The notes: generated by a model from the sequence alone, not told the origin. A stretch of 64,000 nucleotides of DNA from Flavobacterium sp. 9 (GCF_002754195.1 NZ_PEEU01000001.1:2852001-2916000), one strand, 5' to 3'; positions 8,554 through 18,842 are shown, counted from the first letter of the stretch. Made by a program: numbers and translations.

Positions 8554-8597
8554 AAAAAAATCCCAAACTTCAATAATTGGAATTTGGGATTTTTTTA
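8554..8597 (-). terminator. Intrinsic terminator of proC
   Basis: AAAAAAATCCCAAA / TTTGGGATTTTTT stem with a 15-base loop, reading into T7 on the minus strand, 22 bases past the proC stop. Because both flanks are A/T runs it may work in both directions. Confidence 0.8.
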
Positions 8598-8618
8598 TGT
8601 TGGATTTTCTCTTAGAAA

Positions 8619-9395
8619 CTAACCTTTAATCTGTTTCAAAGAAGTTTTGATTCCTTTGATCAAAGACGAACTAAAGCCATTATGTTCCATTTCGTTCAAA
8701 CCAACGATTGTGCAGCCTTGAGGCGTTGTTACACGATCGATTAATTGTTCCGGATGTACTTTTTCCTCTAACAACATTTTTGCAGCTCCTTTTACAGTTT
8801 GTGCCGCAATTGCCAAAGCTGTATTCGAATCAAATCCTATTTCGATTCCGGCTTGCATTGAAGCACGGATATATCTTAAAGCATATGCCGTTCCGCATGC
8901 ACCAAGAACAGTTGCAGCATCCATTAACTTTTCGTCAATAACCGGAGCCGTTCCTAAATCCTGAAATAAATCTACAATTGGTAAAGCTTTTTCTCTGTCC
9001 TTTTCAGGGAAAGAAATACAAGTCGCTGACTCTCCAAATTGTGCCGCGATATTTGGCATAATGCGTATTACCGGATATTCATTATTTGTTTTTTCCTGAA
9101 GCATATCGAGAGATAAACCACTTACTGCAGATGCAATAGTTTTTCCTTTGATTACAGGTAAAATTTCAGCAAAAACGGTATCAACCTGATATGGTTTTAT
9201 AGTTAAAATCACCACATCCGCTTCTTGAATATTATGTTTATTATCTGATGAAACCGTGATTCCATATTCTGATAAATATTGAATAATTGCGATATTTCTT
9301 CGTGTAACCGTAACCTGATTACTTTTAGAGAACTTTGCAATTCCCAAGGCGATAGAAACTCCCAGGTTTCCTCCTCCAATTATATGTACTTTCAT
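8619..9395 (-). CDS. proC: Pyrroline-5-carboxylate reductase
   Basis: A 258-residue NAD(P)H-dependent enzyme for the last step of proline synthesis. The N-terminal dinucleotide-binding motif HIIGGGNLGVSIA, the central IKPYQV and RIMPNIA segments, and the C-terminal signature VTTPQGCTIVGLNEMEHNGF identify the family. Length is normal. It has its own terminator and stands apart from mgtE by about 375 bases. Confidence 0.95.
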   Translation of the reverse strand: MKVHIIGGGNLGVSIALGIAKFSKSNQVTVTRRNIAIIQYLSEYGITVSSDNKHNIQEADVVILTIKPYQVDTVFAEILPVIKGKTIASAVSGLSLDMLQEKTNNEYPVIRIMPNIAAQFGESATCISFPEKDREKALPIVDLFQDLGTAPVIDEKLMDAATVLGACGTAYALRYIRASMQAGIEIGFDSNTALAIAAQTVKGAAKMLLEEKVHPEQLIDRVTTPQGCTIVGLNEMEHNGFSSSLIKGIKTSLKQIKG

Positions 9396-9770
9396 TCTTG
9401 GTTGGTTTTTTGATTTATTTTTGGCTGAGTAATAGCAGATTTTTTCGGCATGTAAATTACGCAGATTTTACAGATATTAAATCACTGCAATCCATCAATT
9501 TGTGGCAAAAATCTAAAAGCCAAGAATCATTATAGCTATTTCAAAAGCATTATTCTATCAAACTCTTTTCGAAAGAACCATGGATGATACGGATTTACAA
9601 AAGTAAAAACGCCGATGAAAACGGATTTTTAAAAATAATAGATGAAAAATCCGTTTTGATCCGCATTTTCGCGATAGCGAATCAGTTTAATCCGCGTTCC
9701 TTTATAGACGATTTAAGATTTGTGATCGTATAAACAAACCCCGCACAAAATTTATGCATCTACATTATTC
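9396..9770. repeat. Gene-less gap with degenerate dispersed repeats
   Basis: The 375 bases between mgtE and proC hold no gene. They contain fragments of the 'cgcagatt...aatctgtggcaaaaa' and 'aatccgcgtt' words found again at 12040-12117 and 31989-32160. They also hold a 13-bp inverted repeat AAAACGGATTTTT (9618-9630 with 9645-9657). These look like remnants of a dispersed non-coding repeat family. Confidence 0.55.
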
Positions 9771-11177
9771 TTAGAGCAGTTTTCCTTTTAATAATAAAGA
9801 AGCGATCGTAAAATAGATTACTAATCCTGTTACATCTACCAAAGTAGCCACAAATGGCGCCGATGAAGTTGCCGGATCCAGTTTGAGTCTTTTCAGTAAA
9901 AAAGGTATCATTGATCCTGAAAGTGTTCCCCACAAAACAATAAATACTAATGAAAGCGAAACCGTTGCTCCAATTGCTAACCAATGTTCGCCGTATTCAT
10001 AAAGACCAGTTTGCTGCCAAACCATAATTCTAATGAAACCAACAATTCCTAAAATTGCGCCTAATAAAAAACCTGATGCAATTTCTTTCTTCATTACATA
10101 CCACCAATCCTTTAGTGTTAACTCTTTCAACGCCATTGCACGAATGATCAAAGTCGCTGCTTGTGAACCGGAATTTCCTCCACTCGAAATAATAAGCGGA
10201 ACAAATAATGCCAATACAACTGCTTTTTCAATTTCACCTTCAAAAAATCCCATCGCCGAAGCCGTGAACATTTCTCCAATAAATAAAACAACAAGCCAGG
10301 TAGCTCTCTTTTTAACCATTTCGCCCAAACGCGTTTGAACGTAAGGTAATTCCAAGGCTTCCAATCCCCCGAATTTCTGAATATCTTCAGTATCTCTTTT
10401 CTCGATTTCGTCTTTGATTACGTCGATAATATCATCAATTGTAATGCGACCAACCAAACGTCCTAATTCATCCACAACCGGAATTGCTTCCAGATCATAT
10501 TTATCCATCATACGAGCTACCTCGACATCTGGCGTTTCAACATTTACATGATATAATTTTCGAATATAAATATCCGAAATTTGCGTTTTTGTAGAAGTTG
10601 TCAATAAATCTTTAAGCGATAATCTGCCTTTAAGTCTATTTTCATCGTCAACAACATAAATCGAATGTACTCTGGAAACATTTTCTGCCTGAATACGCAT
10701 TTCTTTCACGCAAGTAAGTACGTTCCAGTTTTCATTAACCTTCACTAACTCTTTGTGCATGATACCTCCGGCAGTATCTTCGTCGTAACGCAATAAGTCA
10801 ACGATTCCTTTTGCGTGTTCTACGTCCTGAAGTTCGGAGATTACCTCTGCTTTTCTATCTTTTGAAAGTTCTCCAATAATGTCTGCCGCATCATTGGTTT
10901 CAAGTTCGTCCAGCTCTTCGGCAATTTCTTTAGGCGAAAGTCGGTTTAAGATTTGTTCACGTAAATCGTCTTCTAATTCCAGAAGAATTTCAGCCGTTTT
11001 TTCGCTATCTAAAACCTTGAATATATAAGTTGCTTCATCAATGTCAATTTCATCAAGGATTTCAGCAAAATCCGCGTGATGCATGTCATTTAATAAAATC
11101 TCGAGCTCTTTGTTGTTTTTAGCTTGAATGAGTTGAGCTATTTGTTTAATTAGCTCTTTACTGATTTTAAACTCCAT
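9771..11177 (-). CDS. mgtE: Magnesium transporter MgtE
   Basis: A 468-residue protein with the MgtE order: acidic helical N domain (to about 130), two CBS domains (about 130-255), a connecting helix, then five transmembrane helices. The conserved [13 protein letters not shown] motif that lines the Mg2+ pore is visible near residue 335, and [15 protein letters not shown] near the C-terminus. It gates Mg2+ entry according to cytosolic Mg2+. Its start overlaps the rsmA stop by 11 bases, so translation is probably coupled. Confidence 0.95.
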   Translation of the reverse strand: MEFKISKELIKQIAQLIQAKNNKELEILLNDMHHADFAEILDEIDIDEATYIFKVLDSEKTAEILLELEDDLREQILNRLSPKEIAEELDELETNDAADIIGELSKDRKAEVISELQDVEHAKGIVDLLRYDEDTAGGIMHKELVKVNENWNVLTCVKEMRIQAENVSRVHSIYVVDDENRLKGRLSLKDLLTTSTKTQISDIYIRKLYHVNVETPDVEVARMMDKYDLEAIPVVDELGRLVGRITIDDIIDVIKDEIEKRDTEDIQKFGGLEALELPYVQTRLGEMVKKRATWLVVLFIGEMFTASAMGFFEGEIEKAVVLALFVPLIISSGGNSGSQAATLIIRAMALKELTLKDWWYVMKKEIASGFLLGAILGIVGFIRIMVWQQTGLYEYGEHWLAIGATVSLSLVFIVLWGTLSGSMIPFLLKRLKLDPATSSAPFVATLVDVTGLVIYFTIASLLLKGKLL

Positions 11178-11946
11178 CGGCTTCTATTTTTTGAGTCAAA
11201 ACAATAAATTCGTCTACACTTAATTGCTCCGGACGTTTATCAAAGATAGTGTCTAATCGCAATTCATCTGATAAATTTAATGTTTTCAAACTGTTACGTA
11301 ATGTTTTTCGTCTTTGCTGAAAAGCCGTTTTTACAACTGTAAAAAACAACTTTTCTCCACACGGAAGGCTATAATCTTCCTTTCGGGTCATTTTCATCAC
11401 ACCCGACTTCACCTTGGGCGGAGGAATAAAAACGTTTTCATCTACCGTAAACAAATACTCAGTATCATAGAAAGCCTGTGCTAATACAGATAAGATTCCG
11501 TACGCTTTTGAGCCTTTTTTCTCGCATATTCTTTCAGCAACTTCTTTTTGAAACATCCCCGAAAATTCCGGAATCTGATGTTTAAATTCTAAAGTCCTAA
11601 AAACAATTTGCGTAGAAATGTTATAGGGAAAATTCCCAATAATAGCGAATTGTTTATTTTCATAAACCTCGTTTATATTGTATTTCAGGAAATCCTGAGA
11701 GATAATCTTATCTTTTAGTTTTGGATAATTTTCACCCAAATACACCACAGATTCTCCATCAATCTCAATCACGTGTGTATTAATTGGTTTGTCAAGCAAA
11801 TACTTAGTCAATACACCCATTCCTGGTCCTATTTCTAAAACCTCATCGTATCCTTTTAAACTTAAAGTATCAGCAATTGCTTTAGCGATACTTTCGTCTT
11901 TCAGGAAGTGTTGTCCTAAATGTTTTTTGGCTTTTACTTTTTCCAT
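11167..11946 (-). CDS. rsmA: 16S rRNA (adenine1518/1519-N6)-dimethyltransferase
   Basis: A 259-residue SAM-dependent methyltransferase (RsmA/KsgA) that dimethylates two adjacent adenines in the 3-prime hairpin of 16S rRNA during 30S maturation. N-terminal [14 protein letters not shown]-binding [10 protein letters not shown] and catalytic NFPY (in GNFPYNIST) are present, plus the C-terminal PPPKVKSGV segment. Lies in the serS-to-mgtE minus-strand series and overlaps mgtE. Confidence 0.97.
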   Translation of the reverse strand: MEKVKAKKHLGQHFLKDESIAKAIADTLSLKGYDEVLEIGPGMGVLTKYLLDKPINTHVIEIDGESVVYLGENYPKLKDKIISQDFLKYNINEVYENKQFAIIGNFPYNISTQIVFRTLEFKHQIPEFSGMFQKEVAERICEKKGSKAYGILSVLAQAFYDTEYLFTVDENVFIPPPKVKSGVMKMTRKEDYSLPCGEKLFFTVVKTAFQQRRKTLRNSLKTLNLSDELRLDTIFDKRPEQLSVDEFIVLTQKIEADGV

Positions 11947-11999
11947 TTCATCTTTTTGTTTTGCCTTTTTTACAAAGACACTAAACTTTTCTTTCTTAC

Positions 12000-12117
12000 C
12001 AAGTTTGCCGCAAAGGCGCTAAGATGCAAAGTTTTATTTATTTTTATGTTTTGCCGCAAATTTTAAAATCTAATAATCTGCGTAAATCAGTTTAATCCGT
12101 AAAATCGGCGGGCGATC
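12000..12117. repeat. Dispersed repeat fragments upstream of rsmA
   Basis: Contains 'gccgcaaaggcgctaagatg', a second 'gccgcaaatttt', then 'atctgcgtaaatcagttta' and 'atccgtaaaatc' words. They match the wording of repeats at 9430-9720, 48303-48525 and 31989-32160. No reading frame of note. Confidence 0.5.
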
Positions 12118-12429
12118 CTAATGTTCCGAAATCACTTCTAATTCCGTTCTGAAAGAAAGCATTTTATCGGCAAATAATCCCAAAGCTTCTCTGTGAAATT
12201 CCGGTTCATCTTCGATATAATATTTCTCTAAAGTTTCTTTGCTATCGGTAACATATTGAACAGAATAAGTAATTCCACCCATTTCTTCATTCACCAAAAC
12301 TTTTACAATTCGTGCCGAAGAAAACTTTTGAGTTGCCAGAATTTCCGGTATGTGTTTTTCCTGCATCCATTTTAACCATTGGTCGTGAACGCTTTCGTGT
12401 ATATTAGTGGTAACGTTGTAAATAATCAT
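12118..12429 (-). CDS. DUF4286 family protein
   Basis: A 103-residue soluble protein recognised by its MIIYNVTTNI opening, the central HIPEIL segment and the conserved YSVQYVTDS strand. The pattern is an alpha/beta ferredoxin-like fold similar to dimeric ABM proteins. Function unknown. It lies in a row with rsmA and a TPR protein on the same strand. Confidence 0.85.
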   Translation of the reverse strand: MIIYNVTTNIHESVHDQWLKWMQEKHIPEILATQKFSSARIVKVLVNEEMGGITYSVQYVTDSKETLEKYYIEDEPEFHREALGLFADKMLSFRTELEVISEH

Positions 12430-12436
12430 TTCTTTT

Positions 12437-12478
12437 CAAGGTTCTGAGATTCTAAGGTTCTAAGGTTCTGAGCTTTTT
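12437..12478. repeat. Short tandem word repeat (ttctaagg/ttctgag)
   Basis: Three to four near copies of a 9-11 base unit, 'ggttctgag / attctaag / gttctaag / gttctgag', directly upstream of the DUF4286 gene. A related run lies at 57576-57612 downstream of fumA. Confidence 0.6.
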
Positions 12479-12575
12479 TACTTTCCAGACTCTTAAAAAC
12501 AAATCCTCATATTGGTAATTCTTTTTTAATCATTTGTTCGGTTAAACGTTTAACCGAATAAACTGTTCAACCAAA

Positions 12576-14357
12576 CTATAAATTCTTGTCTCCTCTTAAT
12601 TGTCGGTATTTTTTTCTTGCATCAACAAAGTAAATACTATCCTGATGGTTAAAAATTACCTTCTCATACAAAGGTTTTGCCTTTTCTATATCCTGCAATT
12701 CATCGTTGTAAATCTCTGCCGAAAAAAACAGCGCTTCATCTACATAAATTCCGTCACTATGATTGTCAATAATCTGTTGGTATTGGCTTAAAGCCGAATT
12801 ATAATCTTTCTGACTTTCATAAACTTTACCTAAACGCAACAATGTCACGGCTTCGATTTCTTGTCCTTTATAGGTTTTCAGAATGCTCTGAAACTGCGCA
12901 ATTGCTTCCGGTTTTTTATTCTGATACATCAAAAAATCACCTTTTGCAAACTGCTTTAAAGCCGTTTGTGTCGAATCTGCAACTGTATTATCATTAATCA
13001 ATAAAAAATATTCAAGAGCATCATTGGCAATCAATTGTGTATTTGCTGCTTTCAACTCTTTAAATTGTTTTAAAGCCCACTCAAAATCGCCTTTATAATA
13101 ACTCGTTTTTGCAGCTTTTAAACTTGCTTCGTGCGCCATTACATCATTCTTTAAATCCAACTGAATTTGCGAATAATAAATCAACGCCTGATTGTATTTT
13201 TCTTCCAAAAGCAAGATGTCTGCCAACTCCATTTTTGCATCTGCTTCCTGATAATCATTCAAATTTAATTCCAGCGCTTTTTTAATAATTGCCTTGCCTT
13301 CTTCCGTCTTTTTTAGATTAAAAGCCAGGAAATGCGCCTGAATTATTTGCAAAGATAAGGTAAAAGGAGTTATTTCATAGGTTGTGAGCAATTGTTGTAA
13401 CTCAGCATTGATAATTGGATAGTCTTTTTCCTGTGCTTTGTCGATTTTAATTTGCATTAAATACGAATTCGTCTGCATTAATAAATCCAAATCTTTGGTA
13501 TTTTGAAGGATAAAATTCAGGATTTCTTCTGCCGTATCCGTATCATCTTCGTTCATTGCAAACTGACTTAAATTTACAATACTTGAAAGAGATTCGGGTT
13601 CACGTTTGTAAATGGCTTTTTCCTGAATAAAGGCTTTTCCGAATTCTTTTTGCTGTACATAAAACCAACTTAAATAGTGATTCCAAAATACATCCTGATC
13701 TTTTTGAGTTCTCAGGATTAAAGCTTTACGCATTGCATCTTTAAAAGCGGTATTATCTGTTTCACCACTCATAAAACGCGATAATTGCGTCTGAATTAAA
13801 TTAGCATTCTGAGGATTATTATAGGATTCTGTTAATAAAAGTTCGATCATTTGATCCGTTTTTCCTAACTGTCCATAAAGCATTCCTATTTGAAAATTAA
13901 AATTATAACTCGGCTGAACCTGCATTGCCGTTTGATATGCTTTTAAAGCATATTCAAGCAACACTTTTTTCTCAAAAGAATTTCCGATTCCGTAAACATC
14001 ATTCGGACTGGTTTTGATTTTTTCGATCGCCTGTTCGTAGTAATTCTTAGCTTTAGCGTCGTTTTTCTGTAATTGGAAATTATATCCTAATTCCACTAAA
14101 AAAACACCTTGCTTATATCTGTTAAACCGTTCCTGAATGGCTTTTTGAGCCACATCAAATTGTTGCAATTGCTGATAACAATCTACGGTTCTTAAAAAAT
14201 ATTGTGTATTGGATGGTGCGCTGTTTAAAAGCTCTTCATAACTGATTTTAGCTTTTTCGAAATCACCTTTATCGTAGTAATATTGCGCAAGTTGCTCATT
14301 TTGTGCTAATGCAAAAGTAGACCACAACAGAACGATATAGATAAAGATGTTTTTCAT
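12576..14357 (-). CDS. Secreted tetratricopeptide-repeat protein
   Basis: A 593-residue protein with a Sec signal peptide (MKNIFIYIVLLWSTFALAQ, cleavage likely before NEQ). Multiple TPR units follow across nearly its full length, for example YYYDKGDFEKAKISYEELLN at the start, and LLRLGKVYESQKDYNSALSQYQQI and YNDELQDIEKAKPLYEKVI near the end. The mature protein should be a periplasmic helical scaffold for protein-protein contacts. It sits 62 bases after lgt in the housekeeping run. Partner unknown. Confidence 0.88.
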   Translation of the reverse strand: MKNIFIYIVLLWSTFALAQNEQLAQYYYDKGDFEKAKISYEELLNSAPSNTQYFLRTVDCYQQLQQFDVAQKAIQERFNRYKQGVFLVELGYNFQLQKNDAKAKNYYEQAIEKIKTSPNDVYGIGNSFEKKVLLEYALKAYQTAMQVQPSYNFNFQIGMLYGQLGKTDQMIELLLTESYNNPQNANLIQTQLSRFMSGETDNTAFKDAMRKALILRTQKDQDVFWNHYLSWFYVQQKEFGKAFIQEKAIYKREPESLSSIVNLSQFAMNEDDTDTAEEILNFILQNTKDLDLLMQTNSYLMQIKIDKAQEKDYPIINAELQQLLTTYEITPFTLSLQIIQAHFLAFNLKKTEEGKAIIKKALELNLNDYQEADAKMELADILLLEEKYNQALIYYSQIQLDLKNDVMAHEASLKAAKTSYYKGDFEWALKQFKELKAANTQLIANDALEYFLLINDNTVADSTQTALKQFAKGDFLMYQNKKPEAIAQFQSILKTYKGQEIEAVTLLRLGKVYESQKDYNSALSQYQQIIDNHSDGIYVDEALFFSAEIYNDELQDIEKAKPLYEKVIFNHQDSIYFVDARKKYRQLRGDKNL

Positions 14358-14419
14358 AATTCAGTCTTTTTTTTTAGTTTTCAATGCAATCAAACTGAGA
14401 CTGCGACTGAATACTAGTT

Positions 14420-15244
14420 CTAAGCTACCTTATTTTCTTTCGATTTCCAAACTATCAAAGCTAAACCAATTAAAATAAATGGAATACTCAATATTTGCCC
14501 CATATTAATTGGCATACTGTTTTCCCACGCTTCTTGATTTTCTTTAAAATATTCAATTATAAATCTGGCTAAGAACAATAATGTTAGGAAATATCCGAAA
14601 ATTAATCCGTCGGCTTTTCTAATTTTATCGGATTTATACATCCAATATAAAATTACAAAAATCAACAAATACGCAAATGCTTCATACAATTGCGTTGGAT
14701 GTCTTGGAATCATGTCGTCTCTTTCGAAAACAACTCCCCAATTTCCGTTCGTTGGTTTTCCGTAGATTTCAGAATTCATAAAATTCCCAAATCTGATAAA
14801 AGCTCCCGTAACAGGAACTCCAATTGACATTTTATCCAAAAGCCATAAGAACTTAACTTTGTATTTGCGACAATATAAAACCATCGCAATCAAAACTCCA
14901 ATTGATCCTCCGTGACTTGCCAAACCTTGATAACCAACAAATTTATAAACTCCGGCGACCTTCTGAATTGGCAAAAGAATCTCTATTGGATGTTGCAAAA
15001 AATAAGACGGCTCATAAAAAAAGCAATGTCCTAATCGTGCGCCTAAAATTGTTCCAACTATTACATATACGAGTAAACTATCGAGATTGTCTATCGATAA
15101 ATGCTCTTTTTTGTAAATATTTCGTACAATATAATAACCCAGCAAAAGCCCGCAAGCAAAAAGAGCACCATAATATTTTAAAGGAAAACTATCCGTTATC
15201 ATCACAATAACTGGATCTACATTCCAGTTTAGTATTCCATTCAT
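14420..15244 (-). CDS. lgt: Prolipoprotein diacylglyceryl transferase
   Basis: A 274-residue inner-membrane enzyme with about seven hydrophobic helices. It transfers diacylglycerol from phosphatidylglycerol to the lipobox Cys of prolipoproteins. The Lgt signature RFGNFMNSEIYGKPT is intact and HGGSIGVL precedes it; the catalytic-region segment GHCFFYEP is also seen. It would process the many lipoproteins encoded in this window. Downstream of serS by 86 bases on the same strand. Confidence 0.95.
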   Translation of the reverse strand: MNGILNWNVDPVIVMITDSFPLKYYGALFACGLLLGYYIVRNIYKKEHLSIDNLDSLLVYVIVGTILGARLGHCFFYEPSYFLQHPIEILLPIQKVAGVYKFVGYQGLASHGGSIGVLIAMVLYCRKYKVKFLWLLDKMSIGVPVTGAFIRFGNFMNSEIYGKPTNGNWGVVFERDDMIPRHPTQLYEAFAYLLIFVILYWMYKSDKIRKADGLIFGYFLTLLFLARFIIEYFKENQEAWENSMPINMGQILSIPFILIGLALIVWKSKENKVA

Positions 15245-15329
15245 ATATGGTATTTTTTAAAAGTATTCAGTCGCAGTCGCAGTTAAAAAACTGAAAACTG
15301 CGACTGAGACTATTAACTTTATTTTATTC

Positions 15330-16601
15330 TTAATTTATAATATCAAATCCACAGTAAGGGCGTAAAACTTCTGGAATTACGATTCCTTCCGGAGTTTGGT
15401 AATTTTCTAATATTCCTGCCAAAACTCTTGGTAATGCCAATGAACTTCCGTTAAGTGTGTGTGCCAAATGGTTTTTTCCGTCTTTGTCTTTGAAACGTAA
15501 TTTCAAACGATTTGCCTGAAAAGTTTCAAAGTTAGAAACTGAACTAATCTCTAACCAACGATCCTGCGCCGTAGAAAATACTTCAAAATCATAGGTCAAA
15601 GCCGATGTGAATCCCATATCGCCACCACATAAACGTAAAACTCTGTATGGCAATTTCAATTCTTTCAAAATATCTTTTACGTGTTCTACCATTCCGTCAA
15701 GTGCTTCATAAGACTTATCTGGATGTTCAACACGTACGATTTCTACTTTATCAAATTGGTGCAAACGGTTTAATCCACGAACGTGTGCTCCATAAGAACC
15801 TGCTTCACGACGGAAACATGGCGTATATGCTGTATATAAAACCGGTAATTCAGTCTCACTCAATAAAACATCACGGAATAAATTCGTAACCGGAACCTCA
15901 GCCGTTGGAATCAAATATAAATCATCAATTGTTGAGTGATACATTTGTCCTTCTTTGTCTGGCAATTGTCCTGTTCCGTAACCTGAAGCTTCGTTTACCA
16001 AATGCGGAACTTGCACTTCGTTATATCCTGCAGCAGTATTTTTATCTAAAAAGTAATTGATTAAGGCACGTTGCAAACGAGCACCTTTTCCTTTGTAAAC
16101 CGGAAATCCTGCTCCAGTAATTTTTACTCCTAATTCAAAATCGATGATATCGTATTTCTTCACCAATTCCCAGTGAGGTTGTGCACCTTCATGCAAAACC
16201 GGAATATCTCCTTCTTCGAAAACATTCAAATTGTCATCCGGAGTTTTTCCTTCAGGAACAATATCAGCCGGAAGATTTGGTAACGTGTATAATTTATGAG
16301 TCAATTCGACAGCCAAAGCTTCTGCTTTTTCGCCTAATTCTTTACTTTTTTCTTTTAATGAAACGGTTTTTTCTTTTAAGATTGCGGCTTTAGATTTCTC
16401 ACCCGCTTTCATTAATTCGCCTATATCTTTGGACAATTTATTAGATTCGGCTAAAGTGTTATCTAATTCAACTTGTGTAGCACGACGGTTTTCGTCTAGT
16501 TGCACCACTTCTTCAACAACGCTTTTAGCATCGATATTTCGTTTTGCTAAAGCCTTGATTACTTTCTCCTGATTCTCTCTAATAAATGCGATTTGTAACA
16601 T
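15330..16601 (-). CDS. serS: Serine--tRNA ligase
   Basis: A 423-residue class II aminoacyl-tRNA synthetase. The N-terminal arm (residues about 30-110) is a long antiparallel coiled coil that grips tRNA-Ser. The catalytic core holds motif 2 (FRREAGSYGAHVRGLNRLHQF) and motif 3 (NGSSLALPRVLAGILENYQ). First gene of the serS-lgt-TPR-DUF4286-rsmA-mgtE minus-strand series, with a -7 box at 16645-16652. Confidence 0.97.
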   Translation of the reverse strand: MLQIAFIRENQEKVIKALAKRNIDAKSVVEEVVQLDENRRATQVELDNTLAESNKLSKDIGELMKAGEKSKAAILKEKTVSLKEKSKELGEKAEALAVELTHKLYTLPNLPADIVPEGKTPDDNLNVFEEGDIPVLHEGAQPHWELVKKYDIIDFELGVKITGAGFPVYKGKGARLQRALINYFLDKNTAAGYNEVQVPHLVNEASGYGTGQLPDKEGQMYHSTIDDLYLIPTAEVPVTNLFRDVLLSETELPVLYTAYTPCFRREAGSYGAHVRGLNRLHQFDKVEIVRVEHPDKSYEALDGMVEHVKDILKELKLPYRVLRLCGGDMGFTSALTYDFEVFSTAQDRWLEISSVSNFETFQANRLKLRFKDKDGKNHLAHTLNGSSLALPRVLAGILENYQTPEGIVIPEVLRPYCGFDIIN

Positions 16602-16644
16602 AGCTTGATTTTTATAACTATTGTATTTTTTATATATAAGGAAG

Positions 16645-16652
16645 CAAATTTA
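16645..16652 (-). promoter_or_regulatory. -7 promoter box for serS
   Basis: TAAATTTG on the minus strand, 43 bases before the serS ATG. A TTG lies 24 bases further up (16677-16679), one base beyond the usual spacing range. Confidence 0.55.
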
Positions 16653-16775
16653 AGGAAATGTTTCATAAGAATAAGCCAAAGTTGATGAGGAAAAACGATT
16701 TTGAAGATTATTCTATGAAGATATGGAACGGTTTTGCAGTGATTTGCAATTTTTTCTTTAAAAGAGATATAAATT

Positions 16776-16898
16776 AATCTCGCAAAGACGCGAAGTCGCA
16801 AAGATTAATTTAAAGTCATAGATAATCAATACTTAAAATAAATCTGTTAAATCGGCATGAAGCAAAAAAAATTTGCGACTTCGCGTCTTTGCGAGATT
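16776..16898. repeat. 27-bp perfect inverted repeat with 69-base interior (cgcaaag family)
   Basis: The arm at 16776-16802 and its exact complement at 16872-16898 carry the core 'cgcaaagacgcgaagtcgc'. They fill the gap between serS and the patatin gene (16602-16942), which holds no gene. The same cgcaaag wording recurs at 18605-18660, 27791-28136, 47182-47361, 57732-57879 and 61023-61100. Confidence 0.9.
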
Positions 16899-16942
16899 CA
16901 AAAAAGCCCAAATAAACGCCTTAGCAAATCTATATGAAATAA

Positions 16943-18487
16943 TTATTTATGCTCAACCAATAATTCTCTTAATTCATTGGTTTTTAAATATGTCGCAAAA
17001 CGTCCGGAAAGCAATAACATTTCTCTTTCTTCGGGCGTAATTCTTAATTTGGTTTCGACATGTGACGCATATTCATATAGAAGTAAAATTTGTCGCGGTG
17101 ACAATTCACTAAATTTTCCTTTATCTAATGTTGCAACGATTACTTCGCCGTCTTTATCTTTTTTAAAGGCGTCTTCGCCAAATTTACTCAGCAGTTCTTG
17201 CTTGAAATTAGCATATAATTTTGACCAACTGCTCGAATCGTCATTTGTGTTTTTTAATTCAATTACTAAATCTTCATAAGGTTGATCTTTATCCAATTTT
17301 AATAAATGATCCCGAATCGTAGTAAAACCAATGATTTGGTAATTTGTAACCGGAATTTTATAGCGTTCAAAAGTATTTTCGACATCTTTATCAAAAGTCA
17401 TATATCGAGTTTGAACCGTGTATAAAGATGCGGTTTCAAACAACGAAATCAACTTGATTTTGGCATCATTTACATAAGGTTCTTTTTTTCCTTGTCCCAA
17501 ACAATCGATAAAAACTGCTTTTTTATTTTTATCGTCAACTTTGGTATCGTTATGAAGTAATTCTACCAAAGTTTTATATCCCATATTATCTGAAGCGCCG
17601 CCATCGACAATACATAATATTTTATCTCTGTTTTTTACTCCAAATTTCACTTTTGGAAGAACTCCCGGAAAAGCTGAACTTGCTGTAATGGCATAAGTAA
17701 CCGGAAAATTATATCCGTCGTTTATCTTATTTTCATTCAATGCAATATCTGCTTTATTGGGCGCCAAAGACGAATTGAGATTTAAGCCTCGAATAATATG
17801 CGGCATAAACGGAATGCGTTCGCCATTGTTAAAAGCGGTTCCATTTGCCACAAACATCGGTAAAGAAGGCGTTTGTTTACTATCTTTTGAAACAAAGAAA
17901 TCCGACAATAACATTTGAGTTCCAAACTTATTGACATTATCGGGATTAGTGCCGTCATATTGCAAAATATCCGAATCTATGCGTTGCGTCATCGATATTT
18001 TATCACCTTTTTCGTTTCGGCTATTGTTTAGAAGTGATAATATATTGGCCGATTTATCGACGTAATCCTTATAAGCATCGGCTTTAGAAAAATAGAATTC
18101 GTTGAAAGTACAATTGTCATAGAACAATTTATTTTTAAGAATAGTCAAATAATATCCCGCCGAAAAACAACCTCCCGAAACCGTTGAATAATAATCGATC
18201 TCATTCAGAAAATTGCGCTGACCATCACTTTCCTTAATTTCTTCTAATCCTAAAAGAACGCCCATACTAAAAAACTGCGCTCTCGAACCTCCACCCGAAA
18301 TACCAATTCCAAGAGCAATATTAGGATTTTGAAACCTTTTATCACGTTCCTGAACTGATTTGTAATCGCTTAATGATACCGAAGGAATAGAATTATAATT
18401 GATTTCTGAAAACAGACTTATTTTATTTTGAGAAAATCCTATCTGAAGAAAAAGAAGAAAGAATATCTGGTAGTATCTACATCTCAT
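16943..18487 (-). CDS. Secreted patatin/cPLA2-like phospholipase
   Basis: A 514-residue protein with a Sec signal peptide (cleavage near GFS-QNK, residue 19). The patatin catalytic parts are visible: oxyanion loop SGGGSRA (64-70), nucleophile Ser104 in TVSGG, and the Asp of DGGASDN near residue 297. It should hydrolyse acyl esters outside the inner membrane using a Ser-Asp dyad. TVSGGC resembles the GxSGGS of cytosolic PLA2-type members more than plant patatin. The C-terminal 150 residues are unassigned. Monocistronic. Confidence 0.85.
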   Translation of the reverse strand: MRCRYYQIFFLLFLQIGFSQNKISLFSEINYNSIPSVSLSDYKSVQERDKRFQNPNIALGIGISGGGSRAQFFSMGVLLGLEEIKESDGQRNFLNEIDYYSTVSGGCFSAGYYLTILKNKLFYDNCTFNEFYFSKADAYKDYVDKSANILSLLNNSRNEKGDKISMTQRIDSDILQYDGTNPDNVNKFGTQMLLSDFFVSKDSKQTPSLPMFVANGTAFNNGERIPFMPHIIRGLNLNSSLAPNKADIALNENKINDGYNFPVTYAITASSAFPGVLPKVKFGVKNRDKILCIVDGGASDNMGYKTLVELLHNDTKVDDKNKKAVFIDCLGQGKKEPYVNDAKIKLISLFETASLYTVQTRYMTFDKDVENTFERYKIPVTNYQIIGFTTIRDHLLKLDKDQPYEDLVIELKNTNDDSSSWSKLYANFKQELLSKFGEDAFKKDKDGEVIVATLDKGKFSELSPRQILLLYEYASHVETKLRITPEEREMLLLSGRFATYLKTNELRELLVEHK

Positions 18488-18599
18488 TTTGGGCTTTTTA
18501 AATCGCTAAATCACTCAAGGCTAAATTAATGAAGTTATTTCAGAAACTAATGTGAACACTTCACAAAGATTCCCTAAGTTTTCTTTGAAGAAATTTTAA

Positions 18600-18842
18600 T
18601 TAATCGCGCAAAGTCGCAAAGCCGCAAAGTTTTATTTTCTTGGCGACTTTGCGAGCAATTTTATAGACATTATAAATCTTTGCGAAAAAACGTAGAATGG
18701 ATTAAAATCCATCCCTACAATATAAATCGAGCCGAAGGCTCTTTCTAAAAAAACTTTGCGAATCTTTGCGAAAAATCTTAGCGAACTTTGTGGTAAAAAA
18801 ACCTTTGAACCTATGTCGCTCTGAACCTTTGAACCTATAAAA
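18600..18842. repeat. Compound repeat region between patatin and DMP19 genes
   Basis: The 355-base gap (18488-18842) has no gene. It holds an 11-bp inverted repeat CGCAAAGTCGC (18607-18617 with 18643-18653), then a two-hairpin element at 18697-18741. Next are 'actttgcgaatctttgcgaaaaatcttagcgaactttgtgg' words, and last 'cctttgaacctatgtcgctctgaacctttgaaccta' direct repeats. Confidence 0.75.
18697..18741 (+). repeat. Two-hairpin dispersed element, copy 1
   Basis: ATGGATTAAAATCCAT (18697-18712), a linker ending ctacaatataaatc, then GAGCCGAAGGCTC (18729-18741). The same layout occurs at 54979-55023 and, inverted, at 55086-55130, with paired stem changes. Confidence 0.8.

Noticed and set aside
12437..12478. 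Possible CRISPR-like or minisatellite array
   Set aside because: Only three to four imperfect 9-11 base words, with no spacers.
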